A stretch of 64,000 nucleotides of DNA from CAVWGP01 sp963754645 (GCA_963754645.1 CAVWGP010000004.1:744001-808000); one strand, 5' to 3'; shown: positions 18,609 to 28,251, counted from the stretch's first letter. Notes: a model not told the origin generated them from the letters alone. Numbers and translations: made by a program.

Positions 18609-19880
18609 ATGGACGATGACAGCGAAACCGGTCGCCGCAGTCCGCCGATCGCCGTAAAGGTCTTCGCCAGCGACGATCCGTTCAACGGTCCGGCGAGCAT
18701 GGCGGTGCAAGCCGCCCGGCCGCCGGTGCCGATCACGCGGCTGCACACGATCGCTGCGAGCCGGCTCAACGCGTTGCCTGTCACCTGGCTGTGGCCCGAG
18801 CGGATCGCGATCGGCGCGCTCACCGTGCTCGCCGGCGATCCCGGGCTCGGCAAGTCGCTGATCGCGCTGGACCTGGCGGCGCGGGTGTCGCGCGGCGCGC
18901 CGTGGCCCGACGGAACGCCGAACCCGGGCGGCAGCGTGCTGGTGATCGCGGCCGAGGATGCGCCGGATACGGCGATCGTGCCGCGGCTCATGGCGGCGGG
19001 CGCGGATTGCACCAAGATCCATATCCTCGAGCGGGTGAGCGCCGTCGCGTGCGACGGCAGCGTGCAGCAACGCGACTTTGCGCTTGCCGCGGACACGGAT
19101 GCTCTGCTCGGCAAGCTGCGCATGCTCGACGAGCCGCGGCTCGTCATCGTCGATCCGATCGCGGCTTATCTGTCCGGCGCCGGCACCCGGCGCAGCGCCA
19201 ATGTCCGCGCCGCGCTGGCGCCGCTGGCCGAAGCGGCGCGCAGCGCGGGCGTCGCTGTCCTCGCCGTCACCCATCTGCGGAAGAACGCGGGCGGTAAGGC
19301 GATCCATCGCCTGAGCGGCTCGCTCGCCTTCGTCACCGCCGCGCGCGCCGTCTACATCGTGCCGGAGGAGGGAGTGGCCGATGCCCAGGGAACGGCGCCT
19401 GATGCGCGCCGCCTGCTGCTGCAGATCAAGAACAATGTCAGCCGCCATCCGAATGGATCGAGCCACGCCTTCGGCTTCCAATGCGCCGCCCCGTTCGACG
19501 AAATTCCGCGCATCGTGTGGGAAGACGAGCCGGTCATGGTCGATCTTAAGGCAGCGTTCGAAGGTGAACGGGGGTCGCGCCGGGATGGCGGCAGGCTTGG
19601 CGAGGCCATGGCGTGGCTCGCTCAGATATTGGCGCAAGAGCCGGTTGCGGCGGCGGCCGTCATGGCGGCGGCGGAGACCGCCGTCATCCCCTATCGCAGG
19701 CTGCGGCGCGCCGCCGAAACGCTTGGCGTGGTCCGGGCCAAGGACGGATTCGGCGGCGCCTGGCTTTGGGCCTTGGCGCCAAAGGCGCCCAATGGCGCCA
19801 AAGATGCCCATGAAAAAGATTTGGACGCCTTCGGCGAGAATGATGGTGCAGTGCGGAATAGGAGCTATTCCGCCGATTAA
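18609..19880 (+). CDS. AAA family ATPase, RepA/RecA-fold helicase type (AAA_25)
   Basis: A 423-residue protein. Its central domain is a hexameric-helicase-like RecA fold: Walker A GDPGLGKSL near residue 80, a VLVIAAEDA switch-like stretch near residue 118 and the Walker B strand LVIVDPIAAYLSG near residue 180, then THLRKNAGGKAIHRLSGS. The C-terminal third could be a winged-helix DNA-binding part. Such stand-alone AAA_25 proteins resemble plasmid RepA helicases and are common in prophages and integrative elements, but no primase, integrase or phage genes lie near it. Direct repeats flank it. Its role here is unknown. Confidence 0.75.
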   Translation: MDDDSETGRRSPPIAVKVFASDDPFNGPASMAVQAARPPVPITRLHTIAASRLNALPVTWLWPERIAIGALTVLAGDPGLGKSLIALDLAARVSRGAPWPDGTPNPGGSVLVIAAEDAPDTAIVPRLMAAGADCTKIHILERVSAVACDGSVQQRDFALAADTDALLGKLRMLDEPRLVIVDPIAAYLSGAGTRRSANVRAALAPLAEAARSAGVAVLAVTHLRKNAGGKAIHRLSGSLAFVTAARAVYIVPEEGVADAQGTAPDARRLLLQIKNNVSRHPNGSSHAFGFQCAAPFDEIPRIVWEDEPVMVDLKAAFEGERGSRRDGGRLGEAMAWLAQILAQEPVAAAAVMAAAETAVIPYRRLRRAAETLGVVRAKDGFGGAWLWALAPKAPNGAKDAHEKDLDAFGENDGAVRNRSYSAD

Positions 19881-19898
19881 GTTCCTATTCTTGACTAA
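19881..19898. repeat. Direct repeat, right copy, between the AAA ATPase and tetR
   Basis: It begins at the base after the ATPase stop codon and matches the left copy at 18552-18569. It lies 55 bp before the TetR start, so it could equally be a promoter or operator element of that regulator. Confidence 0.5.
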
Positions 19899-19952
19899 AC
19901 CGGCCAGACGGTATAGTCATAACACAGAACCAGTCAGCGCGGAACCTTGCCC

Positions 19953-20522
19953 ATGGCCGACAGCGCCGCCGCCCTTTCGCCGAAGAAGCCCGGCACCCGC
20001 GGCACCGTGCTCGATGCCGCCGAGCGCGTGGTGCGCGAGCGTGGTGCTGCGCGGCTGACGCTCGACGAAGTCGCGGCGGCTGCGGGGCTCAGCAAGGGCG
20101 GGCTCTTGTATCATTTCGCCTCCAAGGAAGCGCTGATCGAAGCCATGGTCGCGCGCCTGGTCGAGAAATTCGCCGACATCGTGGCGCGGGTTGCGGCCGG
20201 CGAGCGCGGCGGCAAAACCGAACTGCAGGCCTATGTCGATGCCTGCTTCTCGCCGGAAGCCGAGGGCATCGAGGCGGTCGGGCAGGCGCTGGTCGCCGCC
20301 CTCGCCAACGATCTGAAACTCCTGCGCCCGCTGCGCGAACATTACCGGCGCGCCTTCGACGCATTGCGCCGGAGCAACGGCGATTTCGCGCGCGGCGCCG
20401 CCGTCCTGCTCGCCGTCGAAGGCCTGTTCTTCATGAAAATTCTCGACATGCTGCCGCTCGACGGCGGCGAAACCGCGGCCGTCGCCACAGCGCTGCACGC
20501 GCTCGCCGGCCCGCCGGGTTGA
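19953..20522 (+). CDS. TetR family transcriptional regulator
   Basis: A 189-residue repressor-type protein. The N-terminal helix-turn-helix reads LTLDEVAAAAGLSKGGLLYHF, at about residues 35-55, with the usual FASKEALIEAM after it. The C-terminal ligand domain is variable. It lies 4 bp before a DevC-type permease and is probably in the same transcript as the three exporter genes, hence likely their autoregulated local repressor. The inducer is unknown. Confidence 0.9.
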   Translation: MADSAAALSPKKPGTRGTVLDAAERVVRERGAARLTLDEVAAAAGLSKGGLLYHFASKEALIEAMVARLVEKFADIVARVAAGERGGKTELQAYVDACFSPEAEGIEAVGQALVAALANDLKLLRPLREHYRRAFDALRRSNGDFARGAAVLLAVEGLFFMKILDMLPLDGGETAAVATALHALAGPPG

Positions 20523-20526
20523 GCCC

Positions 20527-21646
20527 ATGCGCCGCATCGCGCTCAAATCGCTGTTCCACAATCGCGGCAAGCTGATCGCGGCGCTGGCCGGCGTCACCTT
20601 CGCGACGACGCTCGCCTTCGTCCAGTTCGGCCTCTATCGCGGCTTCGAGTTCGATGGCGTCGCAGATGATCGACCGCATCGGCGGCGACGTCTGGGTCAT
20701 GCCGCGCGACATCGAAGTCATCGATTACGGCGAGCCGATGTCGGTCGCGGTGCGCAACCGGCTGCTGTCCGATCCTTGCGTCGTCGAGGCGCGCGCCGTC
20801 GTGTTCGGCTTCGCCTGGATGCGCAAGCCCAACGGGCGGCGCGATTTCGCCATCGTCGTCGGCAGCGAGGGCTGGGCGCGCCCGCCCTGGGGCGGCGACG
20901 CGGCCGTCACCGCCGAACTTATGCAACCGAACCGGGTGACGGTCGACCGCATCAATCTCGCCAAGCTGCAGTTGCCCACCGCCGCCGAGGGCTCGGCCTT
21001 CGAGGTCAGCGGCCACGAAGCCACCGTCGTCGCCGTCACCACCGGCCTGCGCTCGATCACCTTGAGCCCGATCTTCATCGCCTCGGTCGCCAGCGCGCGG
21101 CGCTTCGCGCTGCTCGGCGAAAGCAGCGCGCATTATTATTCGCTCGTCACCGCCAGCCCGGCCTGCACCGAGGACATCGTCGCCTGGGCGAAAACCCAGC
21201 ACGATATTTCGGCGCTGACGCGCGAAGCCTGGGCGGCGAAAACCTCGGACTATTGGGTCAACGGCTCGGGTGCGGGCGCCGCGCTCCTGTTCGGCGCCGT
21301 GTTCGGCCTGCTGGTCGGCGCCATCATCGTCGGGCAAACGCTCTATTCGATGATCAAGGATTACCGCCGCGAACTCGCGACCTTGAAGGCGCTGGGCAGC
21401 GGGCGCGGCGAGCTCACGCGCTTCGTCGCCTGGCAAGTGGGATTGCTCGCGCTGGTCGGCGGCCTCGCCGGCTGCGGCCTCGCCCATGTCGTGGCGGCGG
21501 GCGGCGACAGCGCCGGCCTGGAAATCCACATGACGACCGAAGTCCTGCTGCTCGGCGCCGGCGCCGTCGTCTTCATGTGCCTGCTCGCCAGCATCGGCAG
21601 CCTGCGCGCCCTGTTCAACGTGTCCGCCACCGAGGTGTTCCAATGA
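20527..21646 (+). CDS. DevC-like ABC exporter permease (FtsX family; one frame change)
   Basis: About 372 residues after joining two frames. The first part (MRRIALKSLFHNRGKLIAALAG) is a typical DevC/MacB-type N-terminus with the first membrane helix; the second part starts MASQMIDRIGGDVWVMP and ends with three helices and the FtsX core. One base too many at about 20650-20653 separates them. The three-gene order permease, ATPase, HlyD adaptor matches the DevBCA glycolipid exporters of cyanobacteria. The stop overlaps the ATPase start (ATGA). It probably pumps a lipid-like or hydrophobic substrate. Confidence 0.85.
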
Positions 21647-22401
21647 GCCGGGTTCTCGTTTCGGCGCGCGGCTTGAGCAAAACCTTCGGCGAGGGCGCCA
21701 TGGCGACGCCGGTGCTGCACGACATCGATCTCGACATAAGCGCCGGCGAACTCACGCTCATCATGGGGCCCTCGGGCTCGGGCAAAACGACGCTGGTCTC
21801 GCTGCTTGCGGGGTTGCTGCGGCCCTCGGGCGGGACGATCGAGCTGTGCGGCACGCGGCTCGGCGGACTTTCGGAAGCCAGGCTCGCCGCCGTGCGCCGC
21901 GCCGAACTCGGTTTCGTGTTCCAGACGCCGAATCTGTTCGCGGCCCTGAGCACGCTCGACAATGTCGCGGAAATTCTCGCGCTGCGCGGCATGGCGCTCG
22001 GGCCGGCGCGGCAGCGCGCGCGCCACGTGCTCGAACGCGTCGGCCTCGGCCAGCGCCTGCAGCACCGCCCCGACCAGCTCTCGGGCGGGCAGAAGCAGCG
22101 CGTCGCCATCGCCCGCGCGCTGGCGCCCGAGCCCGCGCTCGTGATCGGCGACGAGCCGACGGCCGCGCTCGACAAGGGGACCGGCCGCGCCGTGCTCGCC
22201 TTCCTGCGCAGCCATGTTTCGGCGCAGAGCGGCGTGCTCGTCGTCACCCACGATCCGCGCTGGGAGGAATTCGCCGACCGCGTCGTCGAACTCGAAGACG
22301 GGCGCATCGGAAAAGTCCGGCCGGGCGGCTTCGATCCGGCGGATCGGCCCGATCCGGCGGATCGGCTTGATCCGGCGCGGCCACGGGAGTTCGCTGCATG
22401 A
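21643..22401 (+). CDS. DevA-like ABC exporter ATP-binding protein
   Basis: A 252-residue LolD/MacB-type ATPase. Walker A is GPSGSGKTT near residue 41, the signature LSGGQKQRVAIARAL, Walker B LVIGDEPTAALD and the switch histidine in VVTHDPRW. The C-terminus carries a short tandem repeat (DPADRP, DPADRL, DPARPR) from an 18-bp DNA repeat at 22333-22377, which is probably dispensable. It overlaps both neighbours by 4 bp, so the three exporter genes are translationally coupled. Confidence 0.93.
   Translation: MSRVLVSARGLSKTFGEGAMATPVLHDIDLDISAGELTLIMGPSGSGKTTLVSLLAGLLRPSGGTIELCGTRLGGLSEARLAAVRRAELGFVFQTPNLFAALSTLDNVAEILALRGMALGPARQRARHVLERVGLGQRLQHRPDQLSGGQKQRVAIARALAPEPALVIGDEPTAALDKGTGRAVLAFLRSHVSAQSGVLVVTHDPRWEEFADRVVELEDGRIGKVRPGGFDPADRPDPADRLDPARPREFAA
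22333..22377 (+). repeat. 18-bp tandem repeat inside the DevA-like gene
   Basis: GATCCGGCGGATCGGCCC is followed by a near copy (last bases TT) and then half a copy, in phase with the frame, so it adds six residues per unit. Confidence 0.8.
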
Positions 22402-23447
22402 ACAAATATTTCGCCATCGGTCTCGTCGTTGCGCTGGCGCTTGCCGGCGCGGGCTATGTCTCCTTCGCCGGCGGCAAGCGCGCGGCGGCGCCGGCCAAGA
22501 ACGCGGCGGAAAGGCCGCCCTTGCTCCGCGTCGTGGCGCAGAGCGAGATCGAGCCGGTGCACGGCATCGCCGAAATCCGCACCCTGGTCGAGGGCACGGT
22601 GCGCAGCGTCCATGTCCGCGAGGGCGAGCGCGTCGTCAAGGGCCAGATCGTCGCCGAGCTCGACAACGCGCCGTTGCAATCCATGGTTGCAAGGCGCGCG
22701 GCCGAGCTGCGCGTGGCCGAAGAGCGCCTGGCGATGGCCCGGAGCGGCGCGCGCGCCGAGGATCAGGGCGCGCTCGACGCCGCGCTCGAAGCGGCGCGGC
22801 GCGAGGAACAGGCGACGCTCGACAAATGGGAGCGCCAGCAAAAATTGTCGGAAACGCGCAACACGACCGATCAGGCGGCGACCGCCGCGCGCCTCGCCTA
22901 TGAGGGTGCGCGGGCGCGCCGGGGCGAGGCCGAGGCGCGCGCCGCCGGCGCCAGATCGGGCCGGCCCGAGGCGATCAAGGAAGCCGAGGCCGCCGTCGCC
23001 GCGGCGCGCGCCGGCGTCAGCGAGGCCGAGGAGCAATTGGGCCGCACGATCCTGCGCGCGCCGCGTGCCGGCGTCGTGCTCGACCGCCTGGTCCATCCCG
23101 GCGACACGGTGGGGCTCACCGCCGCTTCGCCGGTGCTGCTGCGCATCGCCGATCCCGCCGAGGTCGAGGCCCGCGCCGAGGTCGAAACCCATTTTGCGGA
23201 TAAGGTTGCCCTTGGGCAAAGAGTCACGCTGCGCATCGCGGGCGACAGCCGCGTCATCGCCACCGGCCGCGTCGCGCGCGTCGCCGCCGATTTGAAGAAG
23301 CGCCGCATCGGCGCCGACGACAACCGCCTGCGCGCCGACGCCCGCGTGCGCAATATCTGGATCGCCCTCGACCCCGGCCCCAACGGCGCCCTGCCGCCCA
23401 TCGGGCAAAGATTGGAGGCGTCGATCGCGGTGGGCGAGGGGAAGTGA
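22398..23447 (+). CDS. DevB-like HlyD family periplasmic adaptor
   Basis: A 349-residue membrane fusion protein: N-terminal helix (about 5-25), lipoyl half (GTVRSVHVREGERVVKGQIV), a long Ala/Glu/Arg coiled coil, the second lipoyl half (TILRAPRAGVVLDRLVHPGD) and a beta-barrel. It would connect the DevC/DevA pump to an outer-membrane duct. It overlaps the ATPase stop by 4 bp and is the last of four genes begun by tetR. No outer-membrane channel gene is nearby. Confidence 0.92.
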   Translation: MNKYFAIGLVVALALAGAGYVSFAGGKRAAAPAKNAAERPPLLRVVAQSEIEPVHGIAEIRTLVEGTVRSVHVREGERVVKGQIVAELDNAPLQSMVARRAAELRVAEERLAMARSGARAEDQGALDAALEAARREEQATLDKWERQQKLSETRNTTDQAATAARLAYEGARARRGEAEARAAGARSGRPEAIKEAEAAVAAARAGVSEAEEQLGRTILRAPRAGVVLDRLVHPGDTVGLTAASPVLLRIADPAEVEARAEVETHFADKVALGQRVTLRIAGDSRVIATGRVARVAADLKKRRIGADDNRLRADARVRNIWIALDPGPNGALPPIGQRLEASIAVGEGK

Positions 23448-23518
23448 CGGCACTTGCCTTGGCGCGTCGGCCTGCGGCGATTTGCGCCGCGCCGCCGCTT
23501 CGTCTTAAATTGCGCGCC

Positions 23519-24505
23519 ATGAACATTCTCATCACCGGCGGCGCCGGGTTTATCGGGCGCGAGATTACGAAGTTTCTCCTGAAGCGCGGCACGCTGGGCG
23601 GCGAGGCGGTTGGGCGCATCGTCCTGTTCGACCAGGCGGCGGCGCCGGATTTCAGGGACCGGCGCGTCGAGAGCGTGACCGGCGATATTGCCGACCGGGC
23701 GACGATGAAGCGCGTCGTGCGGCCGGACACCGATGCCGTGTTCCATCTCGCGGCGGTGGTGAGCGGCGGGGCCGAGGCCGATTTCGATCTCGGCTATCGC
23801 GTCAACATCGACGGCACGTTCAGCCTGTTCGAAGCCGTGCGCGCGCTGGCCAAGCCGGCGCGGCTGGTGTTCACCTCGTCGGTCGCGGTCTATGGCGGCA
23901 AATTGCCCGAGACGGTGCTCGACGAAACGCCGCCGCATCCGATGCTCTCCTATGGCGTGCAGAAGCTGATGGGCGAGTGGCTGGTGCACGACTATCACCG
24001 CAAGGGATTCTTCGACGGCCGCGCCATTCGATTGCCGACGATCACGGTCCGGCCCGGCACGCCGAATCGCGCCGCGTCGGGCTGGGCGAGTTCGATCATG
24101 CGCGAACCGCTCTCGGGCGTCGATTATGTTTGCCCGGTCGAGCCGCGCAGCGTGATGGCGTGCCTGTCGCCGCGCCGCGCCGTGGCCTCGCTGGTGCACG
24201 CGATGGAGCTGCCGAGCGAGTCGTTCGGCATCCAGCGCAGCCTGGTGCTGACCGGCATTCCCGTCACCGCCGGCGAGATGGCGGCGTCGGCGGCCAAGCT
24301 GGGCAAGGGCCGCAAGCTCGGCACGATCGCGTGGCAAACCGATCCCGCGATCCAGGCGATCGTCGATGGCTGGCCCAAGGCGACGCGTTCGGCGCGCGCC
24401 GCCGCGCTCGGCTTCGCCCATGACGGCGGCATCGACGAAATCGTTTCGGGCTTTATCGAGGATCACCTTGCCGGGCAGATCGCGAGCCTTGCGCAAAAAT
24501 CTTAG
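23519..24505 (+). CDS. NAD-dependent epimerase/dehydratase family, D-erythronate dehydrogenase-like
   Basis: A 328-residue short-chain extended-family protein. The NAD loop is TGGAGFIGREITKFLL at about residues 6-21. The active site has SSVAVYGG and Y in MLSYGVQKLM (YXXXK). The overall layout, including RLPTITVRPGTPNRAASGWASS, is close to the DenD erythronate dehydrogenase group, which oxidises sugar acids. The ATG at 23519 is chosen; an in-frame start 75 bp upstream overlaps the HlyD gene. No partner genes of erythronate catabolism are close. Confidence 0.85.
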   Translation: MNILITGGAGFIGREITKFLLKRGTLGGEAVGRIVLFDQAAAPDFRDRRVESVTGDIADRATMKRVVRPDTDAVFHLAAVVSGGAEADFDLGYRVNIDGTFSLFEAVRALAKPARLVFTSSVAVYGGKLPETVLDETPPHPMLSYGVQKLMGEWLVHDYHRKGFFDGRAIRLPTITVRPGTPNRAASGWASSIMREPLSGVDYVCPVEPRSVMACLSPRRAVASLVHAMELPSESFGIQRSLVLTGIPVTAGEMAASAAKLGKGRKLGTIAWQTDPAIQAIVDGWPKATRSARAAALGFAHDGGIDEIVSGFIEDHLAGQIASLAQKS

Positions 24506-24950
24506 CGCCGCGCTCGTCTTCGCCATGCTCGGCGCCGCGGCTGCGCGGGCGGCGGGCGGCGAGTGGAGCTACAACAAGCGCCTCGATCTGGCGACGCGGT
24601 TGGCCTACCACACGTTGCAGACGCGGCTCGACTACGAGGGCGCCACCGTGACGCTCGCCTTCATCTGCGCCCGCGGCGCGATTATCGTCACGCTCGCCGC
24701 CAGCGCGCCGGTGGCCGCGATCCTGCGCTACAAATTCCCGCCCGCCGAGTGGCAATGGATCGAGGGCAAGGCGGTGACGGCGAGCACGATCGTGTTCGAC
24801 GGCCAGCCCGCGCTCGATTTGTTCAAGGCCGTGCTCGCCGAGCGCGAGCTCGTGCTGCGGATTCCGGGCCCCAAATCGATGAGCGAAAAAGCCCTTTCGC
24901 TCGACGGCGTCGCCGAGAAAGCCGCGCCGCTGAAGGACGATTGTCTTTAG
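24489..24950 (+). CDS. Hypothetical secreted protein
   Basis: About 153 residues, not recognised. A TTG at 24489 gives MRKNLSAALVFAMLGAAAARAAGG, a good signal peptide; an ATG at 24525 would give a shorter one, so the start is uncertain. The mature part has pattern LDYEGATVTLAFICARGAIIV and ends with KAAPLKDDCL. It has two cysteines. The fold may be a small beta-sandwich of the type seen in periplasmic quality proteins, but I cannot support a function. It overlaps the previous gene by 17 bp. Confidence 0.6.
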   Translation: MRKNLSAALVFAMLGAAAARAAGGEWSYNKRLDLATRLAYHTLQTRLDYEGATVTLAFICARGAIIVTLAASAPVAAILRYKFPPAEWQWIEGKAVTASTIVFDGQPALDLFKAVLAERELVLRIPGPKSMSEKALSLDGVAEKAAPLKDDCL

Positions 24951-25002
24951 CCTTTCGATCGGCACAGCAAGAAAGGCCGCCGCGGACCGCGCCAATTTGG
25001 CG

Positions 25003-25827
25003 CTAATTCACCTTCGCCGTCATGCCGCCATCGACCACGAGTTCGGTGCCGGTGACGTATTTCGCTTCGTCGGAAGCGAGAAACAGCGCCGCGTAGGCGA
25101 CGTCCCAGGCGTCGCCCATCTTGCCGGTCGGGCATTGCGCATTGCGGATGCGAATCATTTCCGCCACGTCGCCCTCGGCATAGGCCTTGCTCAATCCGGC
25201 GCCGCGCGCCATCGGCGTGTCCATCAGGCCGGGCAGGATGCAATTGGCGCGGATGCCCTGCTTGGCATATTGCAGCGCGATCGAGCGCGTGAAGGGCAGG
25301 ATCGCGCCTTTCGTCGTGCTGTAAGAAACATAGGGCACGCCGAGCCAGCGGATGCCCGCAATCGAGGCGATGTTGACGATGGCGCCGCGCTGGCCGGCCG
25401 CGTTCGGCGCCTGGGCCGCCATCACCGGCAGCACGTGTTTGCAAGTCAGGAACAGGCTGGTGAGATTCACGTCGAGAATGCGCCGCCATTCGGCCTCGTC
25501 GGTTTCCACCGGACCGCCGGTCGAAACGATGCCGACATTGTTGTGCAATATGTCGATGCGGCCGCCGAAAGCGGCGCGGGCGCGCGCGACCAGGGCCGCG
25601 ACTTGATCGGATTTCGCGACATCGGCGGTGAAAATCTCGCACACGCCGCCGTCGCCGCGCACGATCGCCGCGGTTTCGCGCGCCGCCGCTTCGTCGATAT
25701 CGACGGCGAGAATCTTGGCGCCTTCGCGGGCGAATAGCACCGCGACGGCCTTGCCATTGCCCCAGCCCGGCCCGATCGAGCCGGCGCCGACAACGATCGC
25801 GACCTTGTCCCGCAGCCGCCCGGCCAT
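25003..25827 (-). CDS. SDR family NAD(P)-dependent oxidoreductase
   Basis: A 274-residue classical short-chain dehydrogenase. The cofactor loop is VGAGSIGPGWGNGKAVAVLF near residue 14, the structural HNNVG near residue 93, and the catalytic S and YXXXK lie in IASIAG and YVSYSTTKG. It has an extra PGWGNG insert in the glycine loop found in a subset of the family. Substrate unknown. It is 16 bp downstream of a TPR-protein gene on the same strand. Confidence 0.9.
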   Translation of the reverse strand: MAGRLRDKVAIVVGAGSIGPGWGNGKAVAVLFAREGAKILAVDIDEAAARETAAIVRGDGGVCEIFTADVAKSDQVAALVARARAAFGGRIDILHNNVGIVSTGGPVETDEAEWRRILDVNLTSLFLTCKHVLPVMAAQAPNAAGQRGAIVNIASIAGIRWLGVPYVSYSTTKGAILPFTRSIALQYAKQGIRANCILPGLMDTPMARGAGLSKAYAEGDVAEMIRIRNAQCPTGKMGDAWDVAYAALFLASDEAKYVTGTELVVDGGMTAKVN

Positions 25828-25843
25828 GGCCCCTTGCCGCCGG

Positions 25844-26377
25844 CTATTTGGCGCTCAGGCGCTTGATCGCGTCCTGCGCCTGTTTCATGCGCGGATCGAA
25901 GCGATAGGCGGCCTGATAATCCTTGAGCGCCGCGTCCTTGCGGTTGAGCTGCTCGTAGATTTTGGCGCGGTTGAAAAAAGCGAAGGCGTTGGTCGGCAGC
26001 AGCGAAAGCGCGCGCGACAAATCGTCCTCGGCTTCCTCCCAGCGTTTCATCTGCGCCTTGACCAGCCCGCGATTGTGGTAGGCATTGCCGAAATCCGGCC
26101 GCTCCTCGATCGCCTTGGTGAAATCGGCCATGGCGACGTCGAATTTGTTGCTCTCGAGATAGAGCGTGCCGCGATTGTAATAGGCGAGGGACAGTTCGGG
26201 GCTGTCGAGCTCCTTGGCATTGATCGCCTTGGTCAGCAGGCGAATGGCGTCGTCGCGCTTGCCCTTTTGCGCCGCGGCCTTGGCCGCTTCCATATCGGCC
26301 TTGGCATCGGCGCGGACAAGGGCGGGCGGCGCCAGCAGGGCGGCGGCGAGAGCGAGCGAGAGGATCAGACGTTTCAT
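25844..26377 (-). CDS. Tetratricopeptide-repeat protein, secreted
   Basis: A 177-residue protein with a signal peptide (MKRLILSLALAAALLAPPALVRA) and about four TPR motifs between residues 35 and 170: PELSLAYYNRGTLYLES, FGNAYHNRGLVKAQM, NAFAFFNRAKIYEQL. It is a periplasmic scaffold or assembly factor by class. The start at 26377 has GGAAGG upstream. The divergent gene is the AidB-type dehydrogenase. Confidence 0.88.
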   Translation of the reverse strand: MKRLILSLALAAALLAPPALVRADAKADMEAAKAAAQKGKRDDAIRLLTKAINAKELDSPELSLAYYNRGTLYLESNKFDVAMADFTKAIEERPDFGNAYHNRGLVKAQMKRWEEAEDDLSRALSLLPTNAFAFFNRAKIYEQLNRKDAALKDYQAAYRFDPRMKQAQDAIKRLSAK

Positions 26378-26536
26378 CGAAGCCTTCCACAATGGACGGT
26401 AACGCGCGCGGACAATACGCACCCGGACCCCGATCTTCAACGCATTCATGGCGAAATTCGGACCGATCGGCCGGGCTGGGCAATTTCGGCCGGCGCGCTA
26501 TGGTTGCCGGGCCACACTCGCGACCGGGATACCGAC

Positions 26537-28210
26537 ATGAACGCCCAAGCCGCGCCGCACGCGACGACCCACGAAGTTCTCAACCAGCCGCCTGCGCTCG
26601 AATGCTGGAATCCCTATGACGGCGACCGCGTGCTGGCGGCGGCGCTGCATCGCGAGGGCGGCGGCTGGGCGGAAGACAAGGCGCGCAAGCTGGCGGCGGC
26701 CGTGGGCACGGCGCATGTGCAAAACCTGGCGCGGCTCGCCAATCGCCACACGCCGGAATTGCGCAGCCACGACCGCTATGGCCATCGCGTCGATCTGGTC
26801 GATTTTCATCCGGCGTGGCACGAATTGATGGCGCTTGCCTACGGCCACGAAGTGCATTCGCTGGCTTGGACGGCGAAGCGGCCGGGCGCGCAAGTGGCGC
26901 GGGCGGCGCTGAGCTATCTGTGGAACCAGGCGGAGAACGGCGTCGGCTGTCCCACCGGCATGTCCTACGCCGCGCAGCCGGCGCTGGCGTTCCAGCCCGA
27001 TGTCGTGGCCGAATGGATGCCGCGGCTGATGTCGCCGCATTACGATCCGCGCCCGATCGCGGCGGAGAAAAAAACCGGCTGCACGATCGGCATGACGTTC
27101 ACCGAGAAGCAGGGCGGCTCCGATCTGCGCGCCAACCAGACGCGGGCGCGCGCCCTCGGAACGGCCGGGCCAGGCCAACTTTACGCGCTCACCGGCCACA
27201 AATGGTTCTGCTCGGCGCCGATGAGCGATTGCTTCATGACGCTGGCCTACACCGATGCCGACAAGCCGCCCTCCGCCTTCTTCTTCCGGCGCTGGCTGCC
27301 CGATGGGCGCGCCAATCCGTTTTTCATCCAGCGCCTGAAAGACAAGTGCGGCAACCGCTCGAACGCGTCGAGCGAGGTCGAATTCAACGGCACCGAGGCC
27401 TGGATGATCGGCGAGGAGGGGCGCGGCATCCGCATCGCGATTGCGATGGCGCATCTGACGCGGCTCGATTTCGCCATCGGCTCGGCCGCCATCATGCGCG
27501 TGGCGCTGACCCTGGCGCTGCATCACACCGCGAACCGCCGCGCCTTCCAGCGCGTGCTCGCCGATCAGCCCTTGATGCGCAATGTGCTGGCCGATCTCGC
27601 GGTCGAGTCGGAAGCGGCGACGACGCTCGCCTTCCGCCTCGCCCGCGCCGCCGACGGCGCGCTCGCGGGCAACCAACACGAGCAACTCATGGAGCGCCTG
27701 GCGACGCCGGTTGCGAAATACTGGATCTGCAAAACCACGCCGGGTTTCGCGGTCGAGGCGATGGAATGCCATGGCGGCAACGGCTTCGTCGAGGAAGCGC
27801 CGCTGGCGCGTCTCTATCGCGAGGCGCCGCTCAACAATATCTGGGAGGGTTCGGGCAACGTCATCTGTCTCGACGTGCTGCGCGTGTTGCAGCGCCAGCC
27901 CGACGCCGCCGACGCTTTTCTCGCCGAAACCGCCAAGGCCAAGGGCGCCGATCCGCGCTTCGACGACTTCATGCGCGGGCTCGAAAAATTGATGCGCGAC
28001 CCTTTCGAGCGCGAGCGCCGCGCGCGGCGCCTGTGCGAGGCGATGGCGATGGCGCTGCAAGCCGCCTTGCTCCTGCAGCACGCGCCGTCCGCTGTCGCCG
28101 ACGCCTTCTGCGCCTCGCGCCTCGCCGGCAATGGCGGCCGCGCTTTCGGCACCCTGCCGCCGGACCTCGATCTCGAGAATATTGTCGAGCGCGCGCGGGT
28201 GGCTCACTAG
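26537..28210 (+). CDS. Acyl-CoA dehydrogenase family, AidB-like
   Basis: A 557-residue flavoprotein. Like E. coli AidB it starts with a long N-terminal domain (NAQAAPHATTHEVLNQPPAL) and has the FAD-binding motif TGMTFTEKQGGSDLRANQT with the following FCSAP. The tail AMECHGGNGFVEE holds the region of the catalytic residue and subunit contacts. AidB binds DNA and has been linked to alkylation stress; several homologues instead act on isovaleryl-like substrates. Function here stays open between these two. Confidence 0.88.
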   Translation: MNAQAAPHATTHEVLNQPPALECWNPYDGDRVLAAALHREGGGWAEDKARKLAAAVGTAHVQNLARLANRHTPELRSHDRYGHRVDLVDFHPAWHELMALAYGHEVHSLAWTAKRPGAQVARAALSYLWNQAENGVGCPTGMSYAAQPALAFQPDVVAEWMPRLMSPHYDPRPIAAEKKTGCTIGMTFTEKQGGSDLRANQTRARALGTAGPGQLYALTGHKWFCSAPMSDCFMTLAYTDADKPPSAFFFRRWLPDGRANPFFIQRLKDKCGNRSNASSEVEFNGTEAWMIGEEGRGIRIAIAMAHLTRLDFAIGSAAIMRVALTLALHHTANRRAFQRVLADQPLMRNVLADLAVESEAATTLAFRLARAADGALAGNQHEQLMERLATPVAKYWICKTTPGFAVEAMECHGGNGFVEEAPLARLYREAPLNNIWEGSGNVICLDVLRVLQRQPDAADAFLAETAKAKGADPRFDDFMRGLEKLMRDPFERERRARRLCEAMAMALQAALLLQHAPSAVADAFCASRLAGNGGRAFGTLPPDLDLENIVERARVAH

Positions 28211-28251
28211 AGCGCGGTCCGATGCGATCACGTTGGCGCGACCAATTCTTG

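Noticed and set aside
22333..22377. A CRISPR-like array.
   Set aside because: The 18-bp units are contiguous, have no spacers and lie in-frame inside an ABC ATPase gene.
26537..28210. A confident claim of DNA-repair function for the AidB-like protein.
   Set aside because: The family also contains plain acyl-CoA dehydrogenases; the sequence alone does not tell.
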